Assembly (NCBI GenBank): GCA_036971475.1
Contig: JBAIZL010000001.1
Location: forward strand, 208,077,841-208,141,840
From: Prosapia bicincta
Taxonomy: Eukaryota; Arthropoda; Insecta; Hemiptera; Cercopidae
Length of the DNA: 64,000 nucleotides
Direction: 5' to 3'
How positions within the stretch are numbered: position 1 is the stretch's first letter; each line of letters opens with the position of its first letter. Positions 13,401 through 26,240 of this stretch are shown here, one piece after another. Both the position numbers and the translations under genes were made by a program. Under the pieces are notes generated by a model that saw nothing but the letters and a program-made list of their open reading frames with translations, searched no databases and was not told where the DNA came from.

Positions 13401-14667
13401 TATGTATACGAGTTATTAACTTGTTTATTTAAAAAACTGTCTTTACAGGGTTTATTATTGGGATTATTTCCATATTTATTTAAAGATACATTAGCTGTGA
13501 TATTTTCAAAAACTGTATCAAAAAACTAAAAGGTATTTTTTAAAATTAGAAAATTTTGCTAATACAAAATGCAGACATTCTGGGAGTTATAACACTCCTT
13601 ATGACAAAGTTTAGAAATTACATAATTTTTTCTCTTTTACACTTACGCGTATTTGGGGTATATGTTCAAGCATATCTATATATTATTAAAACGAAGCATG
13701 ATATATTTTTATAGTGAAAGAGGGTAGCTTTAACTACTTACAATTTCACGAGAGTGATACGTTTCATAATTACACATCCTTTAAATGAATTTATCTATGT
13801 CTCGTGATCCTCAATGCGGATATTCTATTGTTTAATTTTAATATTTTATTGTTTCGGTTTGGTATTGCTTAAGATGTTTTATTCACCCTTGTAGTTCACA
13901 GTATTTATAACTTCAACTTTTGGTCCTTAACAGCATTGTATGATAAGGTTTAAAAAAAACAAATTCAGATAATCTATATTTAAATAACTTATTTCGAAAG
14001 GAGAGTTCAAAATAGTGATTTAGTTATGTATTTGTGTTGCGACTTTACTTTAAAATATCTTTATCATATTTATATAAGGGGAAATAGGTTTAGAATCAAT
14101 TGTATTTATCTGAAGTCCATAACAATTAACTATTGCGAATTTAAATTTTGTGTCAAGTGGGGAATATAATATCATTAGTGCGTTGTAGATACACGTTCGA
14201 GTTTTATCGTTCGAGCGCTCGTCTATATTTCAAGAAATTTCGCATCTTTTAATTACAAAGTAACCCATTTATTCCTCATTAATTAAAAATTAAACCTAAT
14301 AAATCCCTACTTTAGTAATGTAGCTGCAACCATTTTTTAGCCTGAATTCCTATCAAATAAACGTTGGTTATTGTCAATAATAAAGTATGCACGAGCATTG
14401 TTTGTCAATGTCTTGACACAATTAATAATCCAAACGTAACCTTATACGTTTGGATAGAACTGTAAAAGGTGTTTATTTAACATCACAGAGAACTCAGTTG
14501 CAGTTTGTTGGAACATGAATTGATCTAACAATTCATACGTTAAAAGTCTCTTGAATTATTATAATATGGTCTAGAGTCAAAACAGACATAAAATAATATA
14601 AATATAGTCCAGAACGAAGTATCGAAATGATTAGTTCTGAAGGCTGACTTTCACCGTCGATCCCAGT

Positions 14668-14670
<3 letters not shown>
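13401..14670. other. AT-rich DNA, nothing recognised
   Basis: No gene, element end or tandem array was seen. The frame near 13335-13529 starts at a non-ATG codon and looks like chance. Confidence 0.6.
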
Positions 14671-14725
<55 letters not shown>

Positions 14726-14808
14726 GTTAATATATTACTATGTAAGTAATTTTATCCACCATTAAGTGCAATAATTTTACCTTTACAATGGATAACGTTA
14801 AATATCAA

Positions 14809-14871
<63 letters not shown>

Positions 14872-14873
<2 letters not shown>

Positions 14874-14965
14874 AACAACATAGGTTATTCAAATACAAGA
14901 ATATTTATTAATTTATATTCAAAGCTTTTCGTTGGTAAACAGTACCAACATCATCAGGAATGAAA
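14872..14965 (-). mobile_element. Hammerhead-bearing element, family H2, copy 2
   Basis: This is the reverse complement of the right half of the 12463-12652 element: AACAACATAGG, then CAAATACAAGAAT, then the hammerhead segment, ending near GGAATGAA. Only one arm is present. It abuts a (TA)n tract at the same base as the other copy. Confidence 0.6.
14917..14961 (-). ncRNA. Hammerhead ribozyme motif, family H2, best-preserved copy
   Basis: Read on the minus strand: ATTC, CTGATGA, an extra U, stem II GTTGGTA-CTGTT-TACCAAC (7 perfect pairs), GAAA, palindromic AAGCTT (sharing its first A with GAAA), U, then GAAT pairing back to ATTC. All invariant core positions (CUGANGA, GAAA, UH cleavage site) are present. 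The only oddity is the extra U between the core and stem II, also present in the other motifs of this window. Confidence 0.55.
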
Positions 14966-14980
14966 ATTACAATAATAATA

Positions 14981-15034
<54 letters not shown>

Positions 15035-15089
15035 TCATTTATATATGTATAATGGTGGATAAAATTACTTACAATAGTAATATATTAAC

Positions 15090-15141
<52 letters not shown>

Positions 15142-15145
<4 letters not shown>

Positions 15146-18059
15146 TGACTCTTACGGAGTCCTATATCATTCCTTGTGAATATATCAAACTTTAACAACG
15201 GCAAGTGTAAATGGCTGCGGATATACAAAAGGAAACTAGTTATAGCAAAGTATCGCAAACTGAACTCGCTTTATTACAGTATATAGAGTTGAATCAACAC
15301 CTTCATAATAAAGTGATAGCAACGCGAGTGACACGGAAACTAGAGTTGCTTCTTTCACGACATGATGTAAACTCGTTGCTTAGTTTCTCAGTTGCCAGCA
15401 GTATTTGTTGTGTTGTGTATGTGATTGTCAAGAGTGCTCCTGTATCGAAAAATCTATTATTTTCTGTTTCTTTAAGAAATGAACTATATTACTGATATAG
15501 TATATTCGAAAAACAAAATACTACTGGATCTGGTCATGATGTTTTGACTCTAAGATGATACGAATGATTACCAACACTTTTTTTAAATATGTAAAATCGG
15601 CACTTTAACTATACAATATCATTTCTTTAAAAACAAATTTTTATTCATTGCAATGTAATGTTATTTTAAGTTTATCAGTTATTCATGAAATGAATTGAGC
15701 AATTAACTTTAGCCGAGTGTTATTGTTAATCTCTCTGCATCTGAAATCACTTCTCGCCAATTAATTGTTTTTTTTCTTGATGTTCTACAATATATGACAG
15801 AAGGTAGTCGTGACTGCTGATGTTCATATAATGATAATTAAAAATTTGGTCAGGGTAATTTCGTAAATTTTGCACAGCTATATATTGACTTTGTCTCGCA
15901 TGAGTTACGTTATAGGGGTGTACACGGGATTGACTTTTTCTGTAACGTTTTTGTAGCGTCTTTCTTAAAATAAAGACAAGGACACCATCCTTCTCTAACG
16001 ACGACGTAACTGAATACTAAACTAGCAACAACCTTGTAAACCTACTAGGAACTTATCTAATAGCAAACATTACACCTCACTACATACTAGTTTATTAATA
16101 TATACAAGTTTTGGTGCCTTTTTCAGTGGTGCCCTACAATGGTGCCTTTTTCAGTGGTAGGGTAACATAAATATATTTCAATAAATCACATGCATACTAA
16201 TTGACGATAGCCTCTACTGTACAGCCTTCCAAGTAAAGAAACAAGAAAAAGATTGCCTAACTGCAATATGTTTTACTAAACCACATGAATGTAAAATGAC
16301 GATAGCCTGTACAGACTACTAAGAAAACAAACAGAAAACGATTGCCTATCGGTAATATATTTCATTAAACAACATGAATAAAAATTAACAATAGCTTTTT
16401 TCATTCAAAACAAAACAAAAAATCAAGAAAAAAACAAGATGAAAATCAAGAATAAAACAAACTAAAAAATAAGAAATTCAAACGACAAAGAAATTCTAAC
16501 GTACACAACAAAAACGTATTTTGACAACTTACAAAACAATATTATCTGTTTTATAGGATTATTTTGTCAACTGTAATATGTCCCTGCATTCTGGGAATTA
16601 GATTTGCTTCTTTTTTACTCATTTGTATTATTGAAATATAAACAGAAATATATACAAAGTTTATTATTTGGTGTATAAGAAGACGTATGTGAGACATACT
16701 TGGTGTCTGAAATGTTTGCTTTGAAATGTTAACGCTTGGGTGAGGTCCAAGCGGTAATGAAAACTCGGCAGGTTCCGTTTTATGTCGCTAGACATTTCGT
16801 ATGCAAGGTTAGATTTAGGGTCGGAATAAAGGAACAGTGGTGAATAAATAAACCTTGCCCTGCAGTGCACTCTATGTGTCGGTCATAGAAACAGAGGGAT
16901 GTCGCAGAGCAGCCGTTGATAAGCCCGACGCAATACAGTGTCTTAATGTATTCTAGTGCAAATCTTACAGGAGCAGCCAACGTAAATTTTATATTTGGTT
17001 GTTACAAAAGTATACGGGTGTGTTTATGGGTGTATTTACAAACAATAAAAAGGTTATAGTGTAAAAACCGTATTGCTGTATATGTCCCATAAAATGGTGT
17101 TAATGTCAACCTAAATTACGATAATTGGGTAAAATGAGAAAAACTATGTATTTGTTTTGCTTTATACAATATTTTTTTATAACGCTACACTTTAGGAAAA
17201 TTTCCAATTTATTCAAATACATGTACCTTTAAATTAAAAAAAAATTATTGAATATCCGTACTTATAAAATTAGGCAATATATTGAAGTTTCAACGTTAAA
17301 GCTTCTTTGATCATTACTGGAAAGAGGATGAAAGAATACATTTCTGTTTTAGAGCAGATATATTGATGGTACCATTAAACAGTTCAAAAATGTGCTCTGA
17401 CTTAAAAGCAATAATATTTTCGACATATTTTTAGAAACATTGTTACATATAGACTTATATTATATTAGAAGTTCATAACAATTATATTCGATAAAATACC
17501 GTTTAACTCATTAACAATGTTTGTGACATAAATTTTTTTAAAGTCGAACAGTAAAAAAATTTTCACTTGGTTTTTAAACAAACAATGTTTATTGAAATTC
17601 GCCCTGGAAACAAGCAGTGCTCCTATGCAACCTATAAAGGCGATAGACTAAATATAAGTTATTTAATTAAAATATTTACAGTCTAATTCTACAGGGTCCA
17701 GTAAACACATGTGTGTCCTTACTGCTTTGCTAGTGCTCCAGGAAGAATTACAAAAGCTTGCCTACAAATCGGTTTTACTTGTCGCTATATAACAAGCATC
17801 CGTTGCTATTTTTCTATATTTATAATGTTTGCAACAACCATTAGATGACGTTTTTATTTCAAAATATAAACAATTTTAAATAAATAAATTTGTATTTACT
17901 ATTCATACAGTACGCGCCACCATCGTAAAATTAATTTTATATTATATTATTATATTTGGATCTGAATACTACACCACTTATAATGCTGCATAATGTGAAA
18001 ATTAAAATGTTATGTTATAAACCAGGCATTACCCAAGGTAAACATGTGATAATTATATA

Positions 18060-18061
<2 letters not shown>
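15142..18061. other. AT-rich DNA with an unidentified small ORF
   Basis: An ATG-initiated 94-codon plus-strand frame at 15211-15495 begins MAADIQKETSYSKVSQTE and ends in a hydrophobic stretch. I do not recognise it and chance is likely. The segment 16664-16980 is GC-richer, with frames on the minus strand that match nothing I know. GGTGCCTTTTTCAGTGGT occurs twice at about 16111-16160. Otherwise featureless. Confidence 0.45.

Positions 18062-18126
<65 letters not shown>
18062..18126. repeat. (TA)n microsatellite
   Basis: About 64 bp of pure alternating TA. Confidence 0.95.
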
Positions 18127-18128
<2 letters not shown>

Positions 18129-18232
18129 GCAATATGTATTCTTGTGTATTAATAAAGAACTAAGTCAAAATACAAATACAAAAATTATAATTGAATTTAC
18201 AATAATATAATTGAATTTATAATAATAATTTA

Positions 18233-18510
<278 letters not shown>

Positions 18511-19231
18511 ATTTGATCAGGGAATTAAATATTCATTTAAATCAATTGAAAGCTTTTATTTCATATTGTTTAATGTACACCTACTGAGTGGAATATATAA
18601 TTAGCACGTATTTGTAGTTAATTTTCTATTCCACCTCCTATTTTATTCCAAAATACTGGAAATAACTGCAACGAAACTTTATTATTGAGGACAAAACGTC
18701 ATATTCATGTTTAATTTAATTCTCGCTTCAATTGCGTTCGTAGCACTAACGAAGAGAAATTAACTATTTATTAACTTTTCCTATATATAGAAGGCTGGGA
18801 TTTACTAGAAAATAGTTTACATGACAGTGTTCCACTTTAGTTCTTGTAGTAGTTTCATATAAACTGAAGAAATGTTTTGATTTTTATAAGGAACAGATGT
18901 TGACCGCCCTTATTGAGCTCTTCCTAATATCTTTTGTCTTCGTCACGTCCCTAAACCTCTCTTCAAGGACCCTTGGAAAGACTTTCAGAAAACTACGGTA
19001 TACTTTTGTATGTATTATTCTAGAACTTTAATTAAACGATTTTTAAATGGGGAACACTGGCTGTTAAACAATTTAAAATCTATGTACGAGTAAATGGTGC
19101 AGTAATAACTTGTTTACAGTATTGGGGGTGTTTGAGTGGTATAGAATCTAGTTTCCTAAATTTTTACACAATGTTTTTCAAATAATAAGTTAAATAGAAA
19201 TAAATTTATAAAATCCTTTTTTTGTCAGGAT
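18511..19231. other. AT-rich DNA, nothing recognised
   Basis: No coding frame, element or array was seen between the two compound microsatellites. Confidence 0.6.
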
Positions 19232-19500
<269 letters not shown>

Positions 19501-22057
19501 ATGTGTTATTGCAAATCGAGGCATTGCCAGCAAATCAACAATCTTAGCTGCACGAGTAACCAAATAGTTACTGTCAATCCAGAGGTCCCCCACATGCTTG
19601 CATTAACTACGAGTTTGAGAGTATTGTAATTTGGGAAATGTTAGTGGTAGTGTTAGTGCTTGTGTTAGCCAAGTACACTTCCAATAACAATATGGTGGTG
19701 AGTGTAGGGTGTTGCCTTGTAACGGAAGATAACTTAATACCAGAATATTATTCATCCTACCCCCTACATTGAATTCATAGATTAATAATGAAGGTTGGAA
19801 TCTGTGATGGAAATCTAATAATATTGGATTATTTCTTTTATTTTAAAATTATATTTTCTATGAGTGTTAGGATTTTTTTAAATCGATAATAAATATTTGA
19901 TAAAATGTTGATTAATATATTTGAAACATACCTAATCCACATCCATTGAACTGACATATTAAATTATCTTAGACAAGTCCCCTTTCTCCCGACCTATTTC
20001 CCACCTTGTTGGCGATTTACTCATTACAGAGTTTTTCAGGTTAACAAGGCCTCTACCGCAACCAAAACTTTCTTCAAGTTTTCCTTCTAAATCGCCATTA
20101 TATTCATTCTCCTAATCGAGTAGTCCAACATTTAGAGAATCCTTTCTTCAGAACAATTCTATTTCCCCTATTCACTGTGTATCGTTTTCTGTATCTGATT
20201 TAAAACACGCTAAATCAAATTTTTAATTCTTATTTCCTCATAAGGCCTAGAGATGATATTTTTATTTGGTTTCAGCTGTCAGTGTATTTAAATGAGTTAA
20301 TAGTATTGTTGCATATGCCTATCTACAGCTCACTTCAGCCCTTAGTAGCTTACATTTACGTGTCAATTGTTGAGGAAACTACGTACGAAAGCAAGTGAAA
20401 ACTTAAATCACAATAAATGTTGAAAAATCTACGAGTTTGTAGGATTATCATTTGCTTTGATCTGTCGCTAAAAAGAAACTATTTGCCCGGACTGACGTAT
20501 AAAGACGGGTTTGTTCTTTTATTTTTTTAAAATCATTCTAGAATTATCCCATATTCCTAAACATTAGAACCAATGAGATCCTCATATCCAGGGCTCAAGC
20601 AGCATTTGTTCTACACTGGTATTCATGCAATTCCTCTGTCACATTTTAGATCGTAATATAGAAGAAAATATTCCAAGGTATAAAACGACTTAGATATTAT
20701 CCGTTAGCTTAAGAATATATTGTAAATCGTGCTCCTAAATATTCTTTTTTTTTCACTCATTACATTCCGAATGGACCGAAAGACCGAAAATAGTTCTCGC
20801 TCGGAAATGCAATGAACCGCTCAGTGGATGGAATAGAGAGGGTTACATTAACACGACATAAATTTATCTTTACTCTAAAGCAGTTGATCACGAGGATATA
20901 AACCCCTGTGCTTCCAACAACTATAAAACGCGGATTGGCCCATCAATAGTAACATAAACACAAGGGTGACGGCAAGATAAGGGCCGCCATAATCTGATAC
21001 GACCTCTCTTGTTTAGTGACGTCATTCAAATTTTACTTCAGTTGGGTAAATACTCCTTATACTGGTTTTACGGTAGTTGTTACAAAAAACACTGTAGAAT
21101 GTTGCGACACAATTTGAGGTCTACATTATTGTAGCTACAGAAGCGTAGAAGATATAAAATTGTATAATATCTATCTACATGCAAATATTCTACGATAGAA
21201 ATCCCATCTCATATTCAGTTCATCGTCACGGTCGTGATTGAAGAAAATAATAAGCGCCTGTTTTTACTACCATTATATCACATAACAAACACATTTGTAA
21301 TCAAAATTATATATTTAAATAAATTTAATTATATTCAAAACATATAAAAATAAACCTAAACCATAGTTTCGAAAGAAACTTTTATAATAAATTGGCTCGA
21401 ATTTGTTCCAGTTGATTAAATTATTATTATATAATAATAATAGCAATAACAAGTTATTCTATATAGTAAATATATATCTTGGAGGGTTAAAAAAGGTAGG
21501 TGTTCCACGTTTTTATAGTGTAGAGTGTTTCTATTTACTAACTTATAAATACCTATCTTTGAACATGTCTAAATGAGAACATAGCGTGGTCTGTTACGTT
21601 TTCAAAAATTGTTTAATGGTTTTTCTCTACTGAGGTTATATTGCTTTATTAGCATGCGCCTCCAAAGGTACAATAATCTCTCGATTTTTCTACATTTCTG
21701 TTTATTCTACATTATATAATCACGATAAATAATATTTATATTTAATATATTTTTCGTAAATATAATAATTGTTTAATAAATACTTTATTATTTGTTCTCG
21801 GCGTCACTGTTGGTTGGGGGGTAATGCGAGTTTAACCTATTAATGGGGTTATGTTAAAACTACTAGTTTTATCTTGTTATGTTGCCAAGTAAGCTTTCAA
21901 CTCATTACCTAACGCTGTTGATTTTGATCTGAATACACAAACATTTTGTATACAATGTTGAATACACAAATCTTCTATTTTATACAAAAATAAACCTTTT
22001 AGCAGTGATGAATTTCCTGTTTTTTTGTAATCTACCTCCATTGTTATTTTTAGAAAT
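19501..22057. other. AT-rich DNA with a small promoter-like motif cluster
   Basis: No coding frame is supported. Around 20915-21025 the sequence is GC-richer and holds a TATAAAA-like box (20922 on), a CCAAT box in ATTGG orientation (20933 on), a GGCCGCCAT block near 20984-20992 (reverse complement ATGGCGGCC) and a perfect CRE TGACGTCA (21017-21024). No transcript structure can be attached to it. Confidence 0.4.
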
Positions 22058-22180
22058 ACACATGCACTGAAATACACAGTATATACACATGCACTGAAAT
22101 ACACAGTATATACACATACACTGAAATACACCGTATATACACATGCACTGAAATACACAGTATATACACATGCACATGCA
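22058..22180. repeat. 27-bp minisatellite
   Basis: Four tandem units of ACACATGCACTGAAATACAC plus AGTATAT (27 bp) start at 22058, 22085, 22112 and 22139, followed by a partial unit. The period is divisible by three, so it produces a Tyr-Phe-Ser-containing nonapeptide frame on the minus strand that should not be taken for a gene. Confidence 0.9.
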
Positions 22181-22934
22181 TTCGTAGATGACAGAGGCGT
22201 CTGATTGGTGTATTATACTTTTCGAAAAACGTCATTTCAAAGAGAATGTTTTCAACTAAAGTTAGTTGACTCCTGTAATTGAATTTGCTTTGAATATTTT
22301 AAAACGTTTTGTAGTAGGGTATATTTCCAACAATTTTTTGCTAACCCTAAAAAATTATTATTAAAAACTATTATGGTACTCCTAACATTATTTTACATTT
22401 TAATTTTATTCTTGCCATGTAACATTTAAACTAATATTTTAACATTTTTATATTTAACAAATTATAACTCCGCAATTATCTTACAGTATGTAACTCCTGA
22501 CAGGTTACTTTACGCTATAAATTATTTTAAATTGTTTTAATCTAGTACTTCAATATTTCATTTTCACATAATCCTATTTTTACTATTTTATTTGGTTCTT
22601 TTTGACTTTAATGTTTTTCGATACGAATATTATCTATTATATCTCGCAAATAAAATTCCACCAGAATAATAAGACTCTAATACGATTCGACAACAATGCT
22701 GACTTCACGTACTACCAGAAATAATTACTCTACTGGTTCAAAGGATCACAAATAGACATATATTTATGTAGTAGGCTTAATTATTTTTTTTTACAAATTA
22801 GTTCACCTAATTACTTAATTAATCTATTCTCATGAAAATGTAATCTATGTATATCCCAACATCAGCCATTATAAATATTAGCATATGAATGAAACGGAAG
22901 TCCCCATGTATGTATCAGGGGAATAATGATTGAG
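22181..22934. other. AT-rich DNA between minisatellites
   Basis: Nothing recognised. Confidence 0.6.
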
Positions 22935-23757
22935 TGTAAAACTATAGTTCAATGTCAAATACTAATTAAATGTCGAAAAGTAATTAGTAACCAGTAATAA
23001 CTCATTGGCAAATAATAATATAGTATCAATTAATAATTAAATGTCAAATACTAATTCAACTAAAGTAACAATTCAAAGAAAAATAAAAACTCAGTTTCAA
23101 ATAATAATACTTCAATATCAAATAAAAATTCAAAGTCAAATAATAATTCAATATCAAATAGTAACTTAAGGTAAAGTAACATTATTACTTAATGACAAAT
23201 GATAATTCTATGTCAAACAATAATTAAAACCTAAATAGTAATTTAATGACATATAATAATTAAAGGTCAAGTAATAATTCAATACCTAATAGAAATTCAA
23301 AGTTAAATAATAATTCAATATCAAATAGTAGGCCTAACTCAAGGTAAAGTAACATTATTACTTATGACAAATGATAATTCAATGTCAAAAAATAATTAAA
23401 AACGAAATTGTAATTTAATGACATATAATAATTAAATGCCAAGTAATAATTCTATACCAAATACAAATTCAATGTCAAATAATAATTCAATACCAAATAG
23501 TAATTCAACGTCAAATAATCATTTGATAACCAACAATAATTCAATACCAAATAACAATTCAATATCAAATAATAATCCATGATCAATTAACAATTTAATG
23601 ACATTTAATAATTCAATGTCAAATACCAATTCAATATCAAATAATAATTTAATGTCAAGTAATAATTAAATTTTAAATAATAATTCAATGCCAAATGCTA
23701 TTTCAAGGTCAAATAATAATTTAATGACAAATGATAATTCAATGTCAAATAGTAGCC
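22935..23757. repeat. Diverged 18-bp minisatellite array
   Basis: About 45 units of an 18-bp motif, consensus TAATTCAATGTCAAATAA. The phase is easiest to see at 23465-23757, where successive units differ at a few positions (AATGTC, AATACC, AATATC, AACGTC). A higher-order duplication is present: the block starting AAGGTAAAGTAACATTATTA occurs at 23168 and again at 23341. The frame would encode Asn/Ser-rich hexapeptides, but units carry in-frame stops, so I regard it as non-coding. Confidence 0.85.
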
Positions 23758-24470
23758 TGATACAAAAATTATAGAATCTCAGTAATGCGTAGAAATTCTT
23801 GTAAAAAACACCAACAACACATATTTATATCTTCTTTGGGTAACTTATTTATATTTATAATGGCACTTGAACCTATCAATTTTTTGAAAGTAACTTTACC
23901 AACCTGTTTTATACTTACTTTCATCGTTATTTTCGCCATTTTGCTTAGCCTGCTTTTTACACCATGTATTTTAATGAGTTAAAACGATTGTTACTTCATG
24001 TCGTGAAACGTTATCCTAAAAATTATGGATCGTTGGGTCACGAACAGGAAACCAATGTATTTTATAATCAACACGTAAAACGTTTTCTCTTAAGACTCTT
24101 TCAGACAGACGTAAAGCAAATACACAAAAGTGTTGCAAAAGAAACGCAATCTACAGTCAGAGGGAATAAAAACATGTATTTCAGGATATTAAAATGTCAC
24201 AACCCTTTAGCCCCAATACTCCATCGCCGTCCCTATTGAAGTCTCACCACCTATACACTCTCAAACGTTGTAAAATTGATTGAGTAGTAAACCCGAGGTA
24301 TTGCAGAGACTTTGAGAGTTTGACTTGAGTTTTGCAGCACAGTCTGTTTTTATGTATTCTATACTATTATGAAGTTTCAATTTTTTAAACTCACACGATT
24401 TACATGGCACGTAAAAGATAATTACCAACGTCAACGTTATGCCATTCCACGCCTTCAATTGCCTATTATA
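23758..24470. other. AT-rich DNA with chance frames
   Basis: Open frames at 23785-23982, 23964-24239 and 24261-24524 (minus) resemble no known protein. Confidence 0.5.
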
Positions 24471-24732
24471 CAGTAAACGCTGTTTTATCCGGCATTCTAT
24501 CATCCGGAACGTTCTATTAACCAAAGTCTTTTCAATTCAAAAACAAATCAGTACCCTTCTTTGTTCTTACAAGAGTGACTCATTGGAAATACAGTTAAAA
24601 ATAAGATGTCAAGATGTATGCTATTTAAAGAGGAATAGAATGTCCATGTCAATTTGGTTTAACATTTAAAATGCAGCTTTACGGTCTACTTACTTTAGTG
24701 ACAATGAATGAGAAAAAAAGTGACGCGCAAAA

Positions 24733-24886
24733 ATGAAAAGAGTAGAGCTGACTAAAAAAGAGAAAATTGACAAATGAACAGGCTAGATAAAGGAGTAGAT
24801 AAAGGACTAGACAAATCTGATCACATTTTAATGGAAGAATATGGGATTGAATCGTCTACAATATATATTAGCAAAAAAGAGTTGAG

Positions 24887-24942
<56 letters not shown>

Positions 24943-26240
24943 TATTACAGAACCGAATGGAATAAAGCTATATCCGATCATCGGGCTTTGCGTAAACCGA
25001 GGTTGGAGAAGTTAGACTTAGTGTTGTGTGTTCTAAAGGTACTCCTCTGTGTAGACCAATACTTACTGAAAAAGCAATGGACTTTTAGGGAATTTTGGAG
25101 CTTACTGAAGAGTGAGCGTTTTCTGACGGTTGGTAAGCACACGGAATGAGAAAGCTTGACTTTTCTGGGGAGCTTAAGTCATATTATTTTGAAGAAGCAG
25201 AAGAATAAACTCATAGTTTACTCATATGTAACGACTGTATAAACAATTAGTGTAGGAAAATAATTTAACTGTTTAACAGATATGTAATACTGACTATACA
25301 GAGCTAATGTGGCGTTGTTTAGCAAACAAAACTTTAGGAGGAGAAAACGTCAAATCAGCTGCCAATTTACTAGTAAGTGAAACAAAGATTGTTCAACAGT
25401 TTTGTGTGTTTGCGAGTGCATTAGGTCCACATCGTATCAAATTTCTGGTTCTTGGAAAACATAAACGGACACTAATGCTTTAAAACGTTGTTCATTTACC
25501 GTAAAATACGGTGAAACACCAGATGCGTGAATGGATAGAAACATCATTAAAAAATGTTTTTGCGTAGTTTGACTCCTGCACTAAAACGAAAGGCGCATTA
25601 GACCACCTAAATACTTCAAAATCATACTGCTTCTTCCTACTGCTCTTTCCTTTCAAATGAACATGAACTTCACTCTGGAAATATTCATACCGCGTTTCTT
25701 CCTCCGAATGTGACTAACATTATACATCCGAAGAACCAAGGGTGATTTCAAATATGAAATGCCATTACAGGATAATATTTCTACAAAAACGTGTTAACTA
25801 TGGAAGGCTCGAGCGGAACATTTTAACTTGCTTTGAATAAACTATCACCGAATTTAGTAATGGAAGAAGTAGACGAATATCAAATAAATTCAATTGAAGA
25901 AATTACTAGCATCATAAGAATCTTAATACTTCAAATCCTTTAAGGAATGTTTCGTAAAACGATATTTAAGTGTTGGTACATGCGTATTGAAACACAGTCA
26001 GGCGTGATCACACAACGTAACTGCTGAAGATTAATTGAGGGCAATCACGAGAGAATGAACTGGTGACAGTGAATCATCAGATGAAGAAATAGTACCATAA
26101 AAGTTAAAGTTTTAAGAGGAAAGCTGGAGGAGCTTTTATAACGCTTTTAATGTTTGTACAAGGTGAGAAATACTACTTCTCCGAGGAAGTTTTACAAACA
26201 TGATTCATTCAAAATTTGTTTAAAAACGGTGATCGCGTAT
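24733..26240 (+). pseudogene. Decayed Tigger/jerky-like transposase
   Basis: Conserved pieces of a Tigger-type transposase appear in order across several frames. The N-terminal helix-turn-helix (24733-24880) begins MKRVELTKKEKID and contains EEYGIESSTIYISKK. PILTEKAMDF lies near 25055. HGMRKLDFSGELKS lies near 25139-25190. TELMWRCLANKTLGGEN (25298-25348) sits at the first catalytic block, where the catalytic Asp codon (25292) survives but the neighbouring residues are changed. FLPPNVTNIIHPKNQGVI (25696-25750) is the third block, in which the expected catalytic Asp is Asn (25734). Many stops and frameshifts make it clearly dead and much older than the 29.1-kb element. Confidence 0.65.
24889..24939. 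repeat. (TA)n microsatellite inside the fossil transposase
   Basis: About 50 bp of TA splits the N-terminal DNA-binding region of the pseudogene from the rest. Confidence 0.95.

Larger units (their letters stand above)
14671..15141. repeat. Compound palindrome of (TA)n tracts around an H2 insertion
   Basis: Outer (TA)n tracts lie at 14671-14722 and 15093-15141. Inside them are inverted arms of about 42 bp, 14723-14763 and 15050-15092, which differ by a single inserted base. Between the arms lie a further (TA)n (14811-14871), the H2 hammerhead element (14872-14965), and another (TA)n (14985-15031). The outer arms form an inverted-repeat element of their own, so the structure is nested. Confidence 0.75.
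24471..26240 (+). mobile_element. Fossil Tigger/jerky-type (pogo superfamily) transposon
   Basis: The left end is recognisable: after TA at 24469-24470 comes CAGTAAACGCTGTTTTATCC (24471-24490), then a second ATCCGGAACG near 24502. This is the usual pogo/Tigger terminal style with repeated TTATCCGG-type motifs. A decayed transposase follows (see the pseudogene entry). I could not find the right terminal repeat, so the right edge is approximate. A (TA)n microsatellite has grown inside it (24889-24939). Confidence 0.6.

Noticed and set aside
15211..15495. 94-codon ATG frame between repeats
   Set aside because: No recognised family or splice context. Length is compatible with chance.
21877..22235. 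Minus-strand frames rich in Tyr-Phe-Ser-Cys-Val
   Set aside because: They are translations of a 27-bp minisatellite.
22935..23757. Regularly spaced short repeats resembling a CRISPR array
   Set aside because: Units are directly adjacent 18-mers without spacers, in an evidently animal genome.
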